This document shows, piece by piece, positions 33,679 through 47,900 of a DNA stretch of 64,000 bases. The notes beneath the pieces are model-generated. The model saw only the letters and a list, made by a program, of their open reading frames with translations. It searched no databases and was not told the origin of the DNA. Both the position numbers and the translations under genes were made by a program. The stretch is taken from assembly GCF_949628215.1 (NCBI RefSeq), contig NC_134310.1, positions 13,901,401 to 13,965,400 of the forward strand, read 5' to 3'. The stretch is from Phalacrocorax aristotelis (Eukaryota > Chordata > Aves > Suliformes > Phalacrocoracidae). Numbering within the stretch: the stretch's first letter is position 1; each line of letters begins with the position of its first letter.

Positions 33679-35781
33679 GTAAAAAAAGCCAAAATATGGT
33701 GCTAATAAATTGCAAGGTTTGCTTTTCATGCAGAATATTTTGAGATTTCTTGTATTAGAGGCCTGTAAAAAACATTATTTTAGAATCATGGTTACTTTTA
33801 CAAATGTAAGAAACTTACTTCCAAAGAATCCTTGGGAAATTATTGCTGGGGATGAAAGTGCTTTGTATTAAAACACTCTTAGTAACATAACAAAAGCAAC
33901 TGGCCTGCAAATTAGCCAGTTACAAGAAATTAGCTGTGTGTTGTGGAGGTTTTTCAAGTGAAGGAGGGAGTTTAAATTAGAGGACAGAGTTTTGAAACTA
34001 CTTTCAGTTTTGAATATACAGTATAACTGAGGACTTGAGAAATATTAGTTTCCAGGCGAAGATATCAAGTTTGTTTTGTAGTTGTATTTCAGATGTAGCA
34101 CATCATCTGAATCAAAGGGCAAGAATCTTAACTGTGCAAGGGTTAAACTTAAAAGCAGCTAGTAGCTAGCAAGCATGTGATCAAAGCAACGGGCACAAGA
34201 CTTATTATTATAACCTACTTACAATTTGTTATTTTCTGTCGACTTTTTTCTTCTAAAATCACCTTTGGATTCCTGTTCTGCTGTGGCCTTTCAGTAAAAC
34301 AAATGCTTTGTTCAGCTGGCAAATAATTGAGAAACTTCTTAAAATTATTCTGTCAGCAAGAGAGAAATGTTCAGGGCATAAAAATGTATTCATGGTAAGA
34401 GTGCAGTATGAAAAATTCTGAGTGATAAATGAACATGTATCATCATATGTAAGGGTAAATACAGCTCATGTCAATCTTAGGTAGACTTTGAAAGGCATCA
34501 GTAAAGCTAGTGTGACAAGGTTCAAACAGGACAGAGGTCTGCTTCAGCCACTGTTCCTGGTGAAGGCTCATAGAAGAAACTGACTGAAATGAATACGCAA
34601 AGACAGATGTTCCTCCTAGTAGCAGTTCATTTGCCCTGTGAAAAGGGCAGTGTCTGGCAGTTACATGCCTAGGACTCAATGCTAGTAAGAAGGTATGCAT
34701 ATACACTTATGATGCCATAATGTTGTCACAAACAGGTTTTATCTCTTAGCGCTGTCTAATCCTGGTCTGGAGTCGCTTCAAAAGTAGGTCATTCTGCAGT
34801 TAATCTGAAATCTTGCAGTGTTGATGATCTGTCAGAGCAGTGCTTAAGAGTGATGGAGAAGTAGATGTTAAGCACATTGAGAGTAAGGTACACAAACAGA
34901 GGTACTGAAACTGCAGTTTACCCAAACTCAGGCAAATTAACAAAAAAAATTTAATAAGAGTATTCAATATAGCACCACACAAAAGGTACACTGTGCTTTG
35001 TGTTGCCTTTAAGGAACATGCCAAAAAACTTTCAAACTATAAAAAGTAATGTAAAAAGCTTTCTTGTTCATCAGACCTTACTCTCTGCTGTTTAGAGAAG
35101 CCATTCTGAAAGAACCACAGTTTTTGTACATGTTTGGTTTTCCAGTCAGAGTAAGCATTGTTCCTTTACCTGTTCGTTCTCTTTCAGCTTCTGGGGTTTA
35201 AGCTTTGTTCAAAGAAGCTCACTTAAGCTAAGGTGCTTTCAGGAAAAGCATTCAGTCCAGAACCATTACCAGAAGATCCAACCGACAACATACTAGTCAT
35301 CTGCTAAATTTTGTTTGTTGAAAAAGTAACAGAACTTTGATCAATGGCAATTGGGTGAATTGGGCTCTACAAATCAACCCCAGGCAATTTGAAAAATATT
35401 TGGAATCAGCTCTTAAATCTGTCTTGGGCTCAAAGATAAACAAGGAGTAATAGTTGATAAAACTACAAATAAATTGCATCACAGAAAAAAGATGGGTGAC
35501 ATTGAAGGGTCATTTACTCCATCTCTTCTTTCAGTACAGATTGTTATGCTATAATAGCTTGAAATTATTTCAAATATAAAGTGCCTCTAAAGTATTTATT
35601 GGTCCCTCACATTCCTTACATAGCTAAACTTTCTTAGCCTGAATTGTTCAGATTAAGTTCTGTATATTTGCTATTATGCTTACATTAAATACGCTTTATT
35701 TTTTCCTTTCTGTAACTGATGTGAACTGGAAATGTTTCTATTTTGCCTGAATATGGAACACACAGATGTTTCAGAACATCC
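33679..35781. other. Sequence downstream of TBCA, no other feature
   Basis: About 2.1 kb. The part nearest 35915 is likely TBCA 3' untranslated or downstream sequence. No other gene, LTR or CR1 recognised. Confidence 0.5.
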
Positions 35782-35787
35782 TTTATT
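35782..35787 (-). terminator. Candidate TBCA polyadenylation signal
   Basis: AATAAA on the minus strand, about 130 bp after the TBCA stop codon. A second AATAAA lies about 90 bp further on. A short 3' untranslated region would fit the compact TBCA transcript, but use of the site is not shown. Confidence 0.45.
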
Positions 35788-35915
35788 TGATGCATCTTGA
35801 GAAAGGCCAGTTTGCATAAACCTTATCAAGCCAACAACAGTAATAGAGCCATAGTCAAATGAAAGTGTGGAATGGACCCAGTGCTAATGCATATAAAGAG
35901 AGTACTGAAAAACTT

Positions 35916-35996
35916 CTAGGCTTCCAGCTTCACTGATTCTAGTATGGAACGTGCTTCTTTATACTCTTCGGCTTCTTCCAATTCTTTTTCATTTTC
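35916..35996 (-). CDS. TBCA: TBCA coding exon 4 (last)
   Basis: The acceptor TTTTAATTCCAG precedes GAAAATGAAAAAG. The exon has 26 sense codons rich in Glu and Lys, from the third helix of the TBCA bundle, ending SVKLEA and TAG at 35918-35916. It is in phase 0 with exon 3. Confidence 0.93.
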   Translation of the reverse strand, partial: ENEKELEEAEEYKEARSILESVKLEA

Positions 35997-38900
35997 CTGG
36001 AATTAAAACCAAAACTTTTGAGTACTTTGAAAATAATGGACATGGGATTAAATTTAAGAAGGAAACTATGAAACAAGGGATATATAATTATTGAAAGCAC
36101 TAGACTTACATAATTCAAAGCACAGGTAATTTCTTTTATCCTGCTTAAGGTCCAGGATAATGGCTGTCATGTGTGAATAGATTTGACCTATGCATACCTT
36201 TATTTTGTTAAATAAATATTTAAAACCAAGGACAGCATAACTGAAACCAGTGACATCAGAACTCAGAACAAGAGTACCATTAGGAAAAAGCCTAAGCAGA
36301 GATTGACAGTTGAAAAAACATACTACTACACAGTTGATTTTAGGCACTGAAGGTGAGCTAAGAACAGAAAGCAACCTTTAAAGACTTCCAAATTCTTATT
36401 AAGAATAGTAACTCCCCACATTCCTTGTTTGTACAGCACAGCGTATAGATCAATAGTGTCACTTCTGCGTGCCGCTGAAATCTAGACCAGTTAACTGTCA
36501 AGTAACCAGCTGAATGACAAAAGGACCCTAAATCCTGCCAGGTACTGAGCATTTATTTTGGAAAACAGTAGAGGCATACCACCTGAGGATAAGACACCTT
36601 GAGTTTTCCTTTGAAAAGGGATTTGCATTTTAGCTGTCAAATGTGTCTGAGGTGTAATTTACGGTGCATATTTTTAGCCTCACAGTAGCATTTACATGTG
36701 TAGCAGAATTATTGGTGAAAAATCAGCTTTTAAAATAAGCATGACTACCTCCAGTGAATCTATTTGTACAAGATACTATTTATTCCTGCAGGTATTCATC
36801 TTAAAAATGTGGCACTAGTTCTCATCTCGCTAATAAATCATATAAGCAGTACTCAGTAAGGACTCAGCTGTCTTGTTTCTTGTCCATAGCATAATAAAAA
36901 TAGTAAGCGGAGTATTTTGACTATTTCAGTTCACTACAAGCATATTATATACATCTACATGATCTAGAAAGACTACCTAAAGTGAACTATTTTTTCTGAT
37001 CATGTAGCTCACAGGAATTCAGAGTGTATTCTAACAGTTCAGTATTTAAGTGTATGTTGAGTGTGCACTCCCTTAAAGACAGCTTCTAATATTCTAACAC
37101 ACACAGTTTTCATAGACTGAAGACCAAGTCTGCAAAGACAGTTATCTAAAATGGTTATCTAAAATTGGTATGCTATAGGATGCTAGTCTTGGGACCTATA
37201 AAAAGTAATTCTTCAATCCAGTTCTAATATGCTGCAATTGCACTACAGACAACCATGTTTATGCAAGTTCATCAAGGAACAGCAGCATTTCTTGATCAGT
37301 GGATTTTGGTGCTATACTTACTAGTAGTTGAGTAAGATCTGCGTGTGCAACTTCTAATCTGCGCTGGCAGTCTGGAATCATCATTCGTGACTCTTGTAAG
37401 ATCTCAATCTGTGAAAATTAGAAGCCAATGAAATGAGAATGTATTCCAGATAGGAATGTTATTTTTCTAAAGATACAGTCTTTACTCTGAAAAATCAGTA
37501 GTCCAGTCATCATCTAGGAACTTCAGAACAGTGGTACCTATTTTCTGAACAGGCTTTTTTGTTAAAGACACACTTAGCATAATTACTTAAAACTCAGTTA
37601 ATTTACAGGACACTTTCATTTACTTTGTGATTAATTAAATATAAAGCATTAAGTGTAAAAGAGTATTTAGAATAATTTTTTTCCTTAGAAAAAGGTACTG
37701 TCTGGTAAGCTTTCCATACAGCATTTGTTAAAAAGGCTCTTTAAAACAAACTTTCTCCTGCTGTTGTGAAGCAGCTTCATCTAAATTTGGGATCAGCTGG
37801 TTATATAAATATCTCCTGTGTCTTTTGGGTAGTAAAGAAAAAGAGTGTTCAGATAATACCACATAGAGATAATTACTGCATGAAAAATGTTATTGAATTA
37901 TTGATCACTGTGTGCACACTGCAGGAAGCTCTGACTGAAAGAGAAAGGTAAATAAAAATGAAAAGCAAGGCGGCTCATATTTTTGATGCTTATTATGCAT
38001 AAAAAAGTTATTGCTTATCCTTGTGCTTCATTTTAGGAGAAAGATTATTCTCACCATGCACTTTGAACAAAATTACTAAACTGGCACCCCACCAAATCTG
38101 AACATCCTGCCTCCTCCTGTAGAAAACTTCATATTTATATAAGGGAACATTTATTTCATGGAACATTTCTAGATCTGAAATCCAACCACTGAGAAGAAAA
38201 GGTGTGTTCAGTAATGTTAAATCTATTTAGAAATGAAAATAGGTTAGCTATCTAAGTATGAAACCTCTTCTGCATTCAGGATAACCTGCAACACAAGGCT
38301 TTCACTTTAAATGGCTTACTTCATTCTGTCATTCTTATGTTGTATTCTTTCAGTATTAATGCTGCTGTACTGAAGGGAACACTGTCATCACAAAAGGGAA
38401 TATAAGCTATGGCTAAGAATGTATTTATGCATACAGGAAGGCCTTTTGTAGTACATCGTTATCATAATTCTGAAGTATCATATGCTTAAGTTCTTAGTTC
38501 AAGTCGTTTTTGAGAGAAGGGGTTTAAAAACTATGTTTCTAATTTCCTTTCAGAGAATCTAGGGCAAAACCTGTCTACTTTGATGAAGCAAAGATGGGTG
38601 ACAAATGTTTTAAAAAAATTAAGTACCCCCATGTTCTAGTTCTCATCACTGTCTTTTAAGCATTCAGCATTGGACTGTATTAAAAATAAGACTAGTCAGT
38701 CTGAATGTTACACTTTGAGCAGTGAAGGAATAGATTGTAGCTTCTATAGAATGAGGTATCCTGGGCTGCATCAAAAGAAGCATGGTTGAGGTTCTGTCCC
38801 TCTACTCTGCTTTGGTGATATCCGAGCTGGAGCACTGCGTCCAGCTCTGGAGCCCTCAACACAGCAAGGACATGGAACTGTTGGAGTGGGTCCAGAGGAG

Positions 38901-41900
38901 GGCCACAAAAATGATCCGAGGGCCAGAGCACCTCTCCTATGAGGACAGATTGAGACAGTTGGGGTTGTTCAGCCTGGAGGAGAAGGCTGCAGGGAGACCT
39001 TATTGCGGCCTTTCGGTACTTAAAGGAGGTCTATTAGAAAGATGGGGACACTCTTTTTAGCAAAGCCTGTTGTGACAGGACAAGGGGTAGTGGTTTTAAA
39101 CTAAAAGAGGGTAAATTCAGACTAGACGTAAGCAAGAATTTTTTTACTATGAGGGTGGTGAAACAGTGGAACAGGTTACCCAGAGAGGTTGTGGAGACCC
39201 CATCCCTGGAAACATTCAGGGTCAGGTTGGATGGGGCTCTGAGCAATGTGGTCTAGTTGAAGATGTCCCTGCTCACTGCAGGGGGGTTGGACTGGATGAC
39301 CTCTAAAGGTCCCTTCCAACCCAAACCATTCTCTGATGCCTTCTGCTTTATGTACAACTTTGTTCTACAAAGAATACCTACAGGAGTGAGAATATCCAAT
39401 AATTACTTCCTTGGGCCAGTATTGCTAAATAGTTGTGTGTTGTAAAGCTGGTGGGTGATATGGAATGTAGTAACTTATTTGATATATGCCACTCAGTAAG
39501 TGATCTGGGAAGGCATATAAGCTGTAGTCCTGGCTGCTGTAAGAAAAGAACAAAACTACCCTAACCACTGTTCAAAACAGAATTTGACTGAGATCCAAAG
39601 GGGTACCTGAGTTTTATTTACATTTGCCTGCAGTTACGCAATAACAAAAAACAGAAGGAAGAGGAATCCTGTAATTTAGTGGGTGCAAATGGTTGGAGAT
39701 TGGAACAGGAATTTTGTGGAACCAAGATTATTAGTTGATTACTGAACTATCTATGCAAACTTTGATAGCTTCTACATAAAACACTTTTTTCAAGATAATC
39801 CCAGATGGACCATTTACTGTTACAAATGTATATAATAAAGCAAAGTCAAAAGCTCAAATAATTAGCTAAGCTTTAGGACTGGAATTTTTAAAAAGCATTT
39901 GCTCTCCAAATTCTATCAAAATTGAAACAGCAGCCCTCCCCCAACACATTCTAGAAACTTTCTGACTAAATTCTAAGGAGTTTAAATTATAAGCCAGTCA
40001 CAGAGGAAGTTATTGCATGAAACTGATCTAACTTTGCAAAACCCATAAATATCTGCAAGGCTTCTGTGAATTACAATGCCAAATATAAGTATTTAAAAAA
40101 CTGGAGTAACTGAACTGCATCTAAATAATGTATTAAGATAAAAGCAATAAAGCACAAAAGTATGTACAGAGAGAAGCAAATTGAATTTCTTGTTGTGCTG
40201 GTTTTGGCTGAGAAGGGGTTAATTCTTCTCACTGTGGGGGGTCAGCTACCTTTTCAGTTTACCCCAATCTGCCACGTGGCGGGGGCTGGGAGGGGCAGGG
40301 CCATGGTGGGGACGGCTGACCCCAAATGGCCATTGGCATGTTCATTCCATACCATGTGACACCATGACCAGTATATTAAGGAGGGGCAGTTTGCAGCTCG
40401 GGAGTGGCGCAGTGTCACGTAGGCGGGCAGTGAGCTGCTGCGTTGTGTGTGGTTTGTTTCGGCAGTTCATTCCCCTTCCCCCTCCCTTCCCCCCCGGGTT
40501 TCACGCCTCTCATTCTTATCCTTTCCATTGCATTTTTGTTGTTGTTTTTTTTAAATTTTAATTATTAAACTGTTCTTATCCCAACCCACGAGCATTACCC
40601 GTTTGATTCTATCCCCCATCTACCGGTGGGGGAGTGAGCGAGCAACTGTGGGGCTCAGTTGCCGGCTAAACCACAACAGTCTTTTTGGCGCCCAACGTGG
40701 GGCTCAAGGGTTGGAGATAATAACAGCTGCTGGTCACAGCACCATGTTGTCCTTTTTGCAGTTGGTGGTAAAGATTGGTGTTGGTTTCTTTAGTCTGCTG
40801 CGCTCTGCTGTGATTAGTAATATTTTGCCTACAAGATTTGTTATGCAAACACTCATTTTCAGCTTCATCTGGTATTTGGGGTTTTTGCTGAAACTGTTAC
40901 TGTACTTCGGATACCACCTTGTTGAGGCAATTAGCAATTATACCTCCTCCTCTGAGAGATTTTATATGGAGGAAATACAGAATGGTATCTTTGCAACTTT
41001 GTTCTATGATGTCTCTGCCTTTATTGCAACAACCTTTTTGTGTCTTGAACATCCTTGGGTGGTTGAGGTATACTTATTGTTAGTTTTTGGGCATGTTGTT
41101 TTGGTTTTGACTAAGCAACTTAAGAATATCACCCAGAAATCTGCCCCGAGGCTTGATAGTTACGAGTGGCAGGGCATGTGGGATAGCATGGGCAAATACC
41201 TAGGGCAGTGGGCACCCCCAGTATTTTGGAGTTTCACCCCCGAACAAGTGCAGAATCCCGACAAACTAGTAGAGTATTTGGAGAAAGTATGTTGTCACCC
41301 TGGGAACTCCAGAGAGATACAAATCACTTCAAAGTGCTGGGGCCTGGCCCACACCTATCAAGCCCTGTTTAACACTATTCAGTACCCCCAAGGGGAAGAG
41401 AATGTCTCTGGATCTAAAAAGACAAGGACAAGGAAAATGAGAAGCACTGCGGCCACTCAAACCCCCACGACAGAGGCCCCAAAAATAAAAAGGTCATCTC
41501 TAAGCATCATGAACACCAATAGTTCCAAAATTAATAATCCTACTAAGGGAAAGACTCATAGCACAAAGTAAACAGTGATGCTCAGGCTACTGGTTGGCTA
41601 ATCAACATATTTGTAACTTAAATCCACAGCATGGTATCACTTCTCACCTCCCTGGTAATCAAGTAATATATAGGCACAAGGTGCTGTGCCAGGATGGTGG
41701 CAAGGGGACACATGGAGTAGGACAGCATAGGTGATGTAGGAGAAAGCTGGGTATATGGAAGGCAGAAGATCACAGGAGATACAGCATTAAGAGGAATACA
41801 GAGGGGACACACCCCACCCCCCAAAAAAACCCCTGTAGGAAACCAAGTTTCATTAGTTCAACTCCTTTTGAAGCAACTTGTTTTATTTTCACAGAGCAGG

Positions 41901-44900
41901 CCCAAAAGAAAGCTTGAGCTATCCACAAATATAGGATACATATTATATCTATATAATATGTATCTATATATTAATGCCTATATAATATATATCTATATTA
42001 TAATATAGAACATGCTGCAGTCTGCTGTGAGTTCTTTGCCAAATACATTTGATCAAAACACTTCTGAAGGGCCACAAACAAAAGCTGGCAGTAAAGAACT
42101 GGAGAATGCTGTTTTGTTTCTATAGTGCTTGAGCATTTCAGGCACTGAAATGGCCATGTATCAACCACAAACTAACTACCATGTGTTGCAAGAAAGCTAG
42201 AGGAGAAGAAAACCCTCTAGATCTAAATGCCTTAGTATTTCAAACAAGCTTTCTCTGCAGCCCCTCTCAGGTGAAGACCAATCCTGTTTCTTTTAAAACA
42301 GATCACTTTAGGACATAAAAGGCAGACAGGTTCCTTTGGTCTTTTTGGAAAACAGTTTGTCGCTGGCTGTTTTCCACTAGTGTACAACTGTAAGGTTTTC
42401 TTCATTGCCAGCAGCAGGGGATGGAGGGAGAACACCACATGACTTGAAGCTGAAAAATGGAGATACTGTTCAGAGGACAGAAGCAAAACTCCATGTCCTC
42501 CACTGAAAAAGTTTTTAATTAAATACTCCATATCATAAATTACAGATGCTGCTCCTTTAAAATTAACTTAGAGGATGATAATGGAATTATTCATTACAGA
42601 AAGTTGTCATTTAATCAGCAGACAGCACATTTCTTCCCAACAACTCAAAATTCTACCTGAACAGATCCATGTTGATGCAAATATAAAGCCTCACCCTGTA
42701 AACAGGTGAGAGGTGGTAAACATCTGAATGAAGAGGTTTCTTTGGGAGTAGCATAAAGAAAACACTGACAAAAGACAGACTTGCTTTCCCAACAAGAATG
42801 GCTCAACTTTTTTAGGACAAATAACCAAATTTTCTCTCTGCTGAGGTTAAGCCTGGGGGAGAGGTTTAGAGGGTTGGTTTTTGTTGTTTCTTGTTTGTTA
42901 AGATAGCATATAGATTCTGAATGCATGCTTTGCTAAAAGATAGCAGGCTGGTTAGGAGGTGTTCTAGATTAAGCTTGAAGGTTTGGGAGGAATCCCCCGT
43001 CTGTTTTGTGGAGGCAAAATACCCGGAGAAATATTTGTGCTAAAATTGGAGGCAGAACAGACATGGGAAGTTCCCTAGATAGACAGAAGGCAGAAAATTA
43101 AGTCCAGATTTTTTTCCTCCCTCTAGAGGAGAGGAAAAATGAGCCCAACTACAGAAGAAATTAATCATGTCCTATCTTGGTGGCAAGTCTTTTCTACCAT
43201 AGGACTGTTGCCATACTAACTTATTCCAAATATTGCACAAGTACCATTAATATTCAGTATAAAAATCTGGAATTCAAAAGGTATTTACACCTGCCTAGAT
43301 AAAAAGGAAAATAGCCTCTGGAAAACAGAAGGGAAAAAGGAAGATCACAGTAATGATTTTTTTCATCATTTGGTCTCTTTCAGAAAGCACATTAGGCAAT
43401 AAAACCACAGTTTGAAAACATTTTTATTATCACCTGTATGTTATGAATATTATTCTGTATTTAGTACAGAGAAATCCAAGTTGCTAGCTTTTAAGGAAGC
43501 ACATTGTGCTTGTTAAGGATACTGTCTAAATACATAAGGGGGAGCATTAGACCCTTCATTAGTATTTCCACTGCCTCTTTACCTAAGCAGCTAGAGTTAC
43601 AGAGTTCATATTATTGAGCAAAGATCATATATTCTTAGAAAAAAAAACTTATGAAAATAATCAGACTGCAGTGAAACCGTATGCTTCACCTAATCTTACC
43701 GTACTTGATTGGTGAGAAGATTGACACTGAACCAATAGGGTGGGGGGTGGAAAGAGTAAATTTGAATAACTGAAGTAAAATTAAAATTAAAAAGCCAACT
43801 GAGCTAACTGGAGTATTTCTTTGATGCTAAATAGGCATTTAGAAATGAAAAAGTTACAGAACATTACAATGTTCCTTTCAGCTAGAACTCTTCCAGTAAC
43901 AAGGTTAGCAGCTCATTCTCATATTCAGAAATAATTTTCCAAAACAATATAAATTGTTTTCAAATGTATTTCTTTTTAGCTGTTTCAGGAAATATTCTAC
44001 CTCTCACTCAACAAAGCAAGAGAAATATTGCTGTTTTCACTACTAATTGGAGAAAAACTGTGTATTAGCAAGACTGTATGTACTCTTTGGCATGCAGATA
44101 TTAAATTCTATGTTAAGTCCATTGGATTTTTAATTCATCTGGAAATGACATTACACAAGAAATCATTTGGAACTGTAGGATAACTATTTAAAAAATATAA
44201 AAATTATCATTTATCAGTAAAAATGCTGACAGTTAACAAAAACTCCAGAGTAGATCTACAATCCCACTGAGAGGAAATAAGGAGTAGATACCTCAGGCTC
44301 TTCTCATACTCACAAGTATCAAGATAAAAGCATGAGATGGGAAAGGATGTTATTTATGTACAGGACAAATCAACAACTACAGAAATACAGAAAACTACTG
44401 GTTCCTACCATTAGTCTGCATTCATGAGCAAATACAGTGAAAAGTTTCTATTACAGATAAAGTATCGTGAAGCACAGTGTAAAGTCTTCATATATCAAGA
44501 ACCATTACAACTGTGTGGAAACTAAGGCTTCATTACAAAAAACCCAAAAAAACCCACCAACATGGAGGTAACAACTTCATTATTTGCTGCTACCAGTCAG
44601 GGGTCTTCATGACCCTCTACAGAAACTATATGCAGAATTTACACCAGATAGAATACATCAAAAGTCTTTTAATAATTTTTTTCTAATTTGTGCGAATCTG
44701 TTTTGTATAAAATAGTTCACTTATTACTAAAATTGTTTTCAATTTAGTATTTTATTAAAATACTTAACCCTTTTTCCTAACAGTCTCGTGGTTGAAGATA
44801 GTGTGATTTTGAGATATAAAATTTATGAAAATATTTTCTTTCATAGTATTTTCCCCCAAATACTGCTCTTAATATATTACGGGGTTTTTTCTGCTAATAA

Positions 44901-47900
44901 ATTGTTATAAGGTTCCCCCTAAATTCCAAAATTCTCACCTGCCTTTTGCAGATGAAAAAACAGTGTGCTTTTTCGGTTTGGGGTTTTTGGTTGGGGGGGG
45001 TGGGGTGTTGTTTTAATTTGGTTTTTGTTTACTGGTGTGGGGGTTGATAGTTACGAGTGGCAGGGCATGTGGGACAGCATGGGCAAATACCTAGGGCAGT
45101 GGGCACCCCCAGTGTTTTGGAGTTTCACCCCCGAACAAGTGCAGAATCCTGAAAAACTAGTAGAATATTTGGAGAAAGTATGTTGTTACCCTGGGAACTC
45201 CAGAGAGACACAGAAAACTGCAACGTGCTGGGGCCTGGCCCATGCGTACTGAGCCCTGCTCGACAGTATTCAGTGCCCCCAAGGGGAAGAGGTGGTCTCT
45301 GGATTAAAAGGCAAAGTCACGGGCACTGTGGTCACTCCAGCCCCGATGACAGGCACTGTGGCCACTCGAACCCCCATGACAGGTACTGGAGCTGACTCAG
45401 AGAATCAACCCATGCCAGTATCAGTTGCCCCCATACACAAGAACAACTCTTGGAAGCAGAAGTCAGCTCGTTTAGAACGGGATAATGAAGAAGCTGGACC
45501 ATCACAAGGAGAGGAGGAGGAAGAAGTCATAAATGAAATATAGACCACCCGATCCCTGTCCTTAAGCAAGTTGCGAGATATGCGAAAAGATTTCAGCTCT
45601 CGTCTAGGGAAGCAAATTGCCACCTGGCTCCTCCGATGCTGGGATAAGGGGGCCAGTAGTCTGGAATTAGAGGGAAAAGAGGCCAAACAACTGGGATCCC
45701 TTTCTGGGGAGGTGGGCATTGATAAAGAAATTGGAAAAGGGACACAAACCCTCAGCCTCTGGAGGTGACTCCTGTCTGGAGTAAGGGAAAGGTATTCCTT
45801 CAAAAATGTTACATTATTGCCTAGGATAATGAACACCCATTGAGAAAGGCATCCAGTATCTAAGGGAATTAGCTGTGCTTGAGGTGATTTATGGTGACCT
45901 GGAGGATCAACAGTCATCCAAAGATCCAGATGAAGCTGAGTGCACATGACACCATGTGGAAGAAGTACGTATGGAGCGCACCATCCTCATATGCAAACGC
46001 ATTGGCAGTAATGTCCTGGAGAGAGGATGAGGCACCAGAGGTGGTGGAGGTGATTGATAAACTCTGGGATTATGAAGCAAATATCTCTTCCTCGCTAGTC
46101 TCTGCTGTGGAGAAACTATCCTGAGAGGTAAAGAAACTCAAAGAAGGTATGTCCTGCTCCCCACCTGTATGGAGTAGTGTCTCAGCTGTTAGGAATGAGC
46201 ATCCTTTGGCTCAAAGGAGAGGATACACACCATGGGCCAACCTATGGTTCTGCCTGCGTGACCATGGAGAGGACATGATGAGGTGGGATGGAAAGCCTAC
46301 TTCGACCCTAGAGGCACGAGTACGTGAGTTGCAAGGAAGAACAATCACTCAGGGAGGTTCTTCCAGGAAAGCTGCTGCTCGAATTTCCAGTGAGCTGGTC
46401 CCCAGACAGAGGAGTAGAAGCGCAGATTTTATTTCTGAGCTTAATAGAGAGACTTTTGATGCACATTTACAGGAAGTGAGTTGTGACTGCCATGATCAGG
46501 ACTAGAGGGGCCCTGCCTCCAGCCAGGTAGAGGAAAGGGATAACCGGGCTTACTGGACTGTGTGGATCCGATGGCCTGGCACGTCCAACCCACAGGAGTA
46601 TAAAGCTTTAGTGGACACCGGCGCACAGTGCACCTTAATGCCATCAAAGTATATAGGGGCAGAACCCATTAGCATTGCTGGAGTGACAGGGGGATCCCAT
46701 GAGCTAACTGTATTGGAGGATGACGTGAGCCTAACCAGGAATGAGTGGCAAAAGCACCCCATTGTGACTGGCCCAGAGGCTCTGTGCATCCTTGGCATAG
46801 ACTACCTCAGGAGAGGATATTTCAAGGACCCAAAAGGGTACAGGTGGGCTTTTGGTGTAGCTGCCTTGGAGACGGAGGAAATGAAACATCTGTCTACCTT
46901 GCCTGGCCTCTCGAAGGACCCTTCTGTTGTGGGGTTGCTGAAGGTCAAAGAACGACAGGTGCCAATCGCCACCACAACAATGTACCGGCGGCAATATCGC
47001 ACCAACCGAGACTCCCTGATTCCCATCCATGAGCTCATTTGTTTACTGGAGAGCAAAGGAGTCATCAGTAAGACCCACTCACCCTTTAACAGTCCCATAT
47101 GGCCAGTGCGGAAGTGTAACGGAGAGTGGAGGCTAACAGTAGACTATCGTGGCCTGAATGAAGTCACTCCACCATTGGGTGCTGCTGTGCCAGACATGCT
47201 AGAACTTCAATACGAACTGCAGTCAAAGGCAGCCAAGTGGTATGCCACAACTGATATCACTAATGTATTCTTCTCAATCCCTCTGGCAGCAGAGTGCAGG
47301 CCACAGTTTGCTTTTACTTGAAGGGGTGTCCACTACACCTGGAATCGACTGCCCCAGGGGTGGAAACACAGCCCTACCATTTGCCATGGACTGTTTCAGA
47401 CTGTACTGGAACAGGGAAAAGCTCCAGAATGCCTTCAGTACATAGATTACATCATTGTGTGGGGCAACACAGCAGAATAAGTTTTTGAGAAAGCAGAGAA
47501 AATAGTCCAAATCCTTCTGAAAGGCCAGTTTTGCCATAAAACAAAGTAAGGTGAAGGGACCCGCACAAGAGATCCATTTCATAGGAATCAAATGGCAAGA
47601 TGGCCGTTGTCAGATCCCAATGGATGTGATCAACAAAATGGCAGCCATGTCTCCACCAAATAGCAAAAAGGAAACACAAGCTTTCTTGGGCATTGTGGGT
47701 TTTTGGAGAATGCATATTCCAAATTACAGTCTGATCGTGAGCCCTCTCTATCAAGTGACCCGGAAGAAAAACTATTTCAAATGGGGCTATGAGCAACAAG
47801 CCTTTGAACAGATTAAACAGGAGATAGTAAGTGCAGTAGCTCTTACACCAGTCCAGGCAGTGCAAGATGTAAAAAATGTGCTGTGCACTCCAGCCGGGGA

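Larger units (their letters stand above)
40194..41571 (+). mobile_element. Partial ERV-L-like element, copy 4a (5' LTR plus gag)
   Basis: A 5' LTR, primer site and gag start, after which family similarity fades near 41480 and unique sequence follows. There is no pol and no 3' LTR attached. It is not simply the front half of copy 4b, because both contain the Trp-rich gag region (41157-41400 and 45050-45300) and their LTRs belong to different subfamilies. Confidence 0.85.

Noticed and set aside
36066..36374. 102-codon minus-strand open frame next to TBCA exon 4
   Set aside because: It lies in intron 3 of TBCA, is not bounded by splice sites and resembles no known protein.
41937..42006. AT-rich stretch as a promoter or origin
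   Set aside because: It is an imperfect TATA simple repeat in an intron with no accompanying signals.
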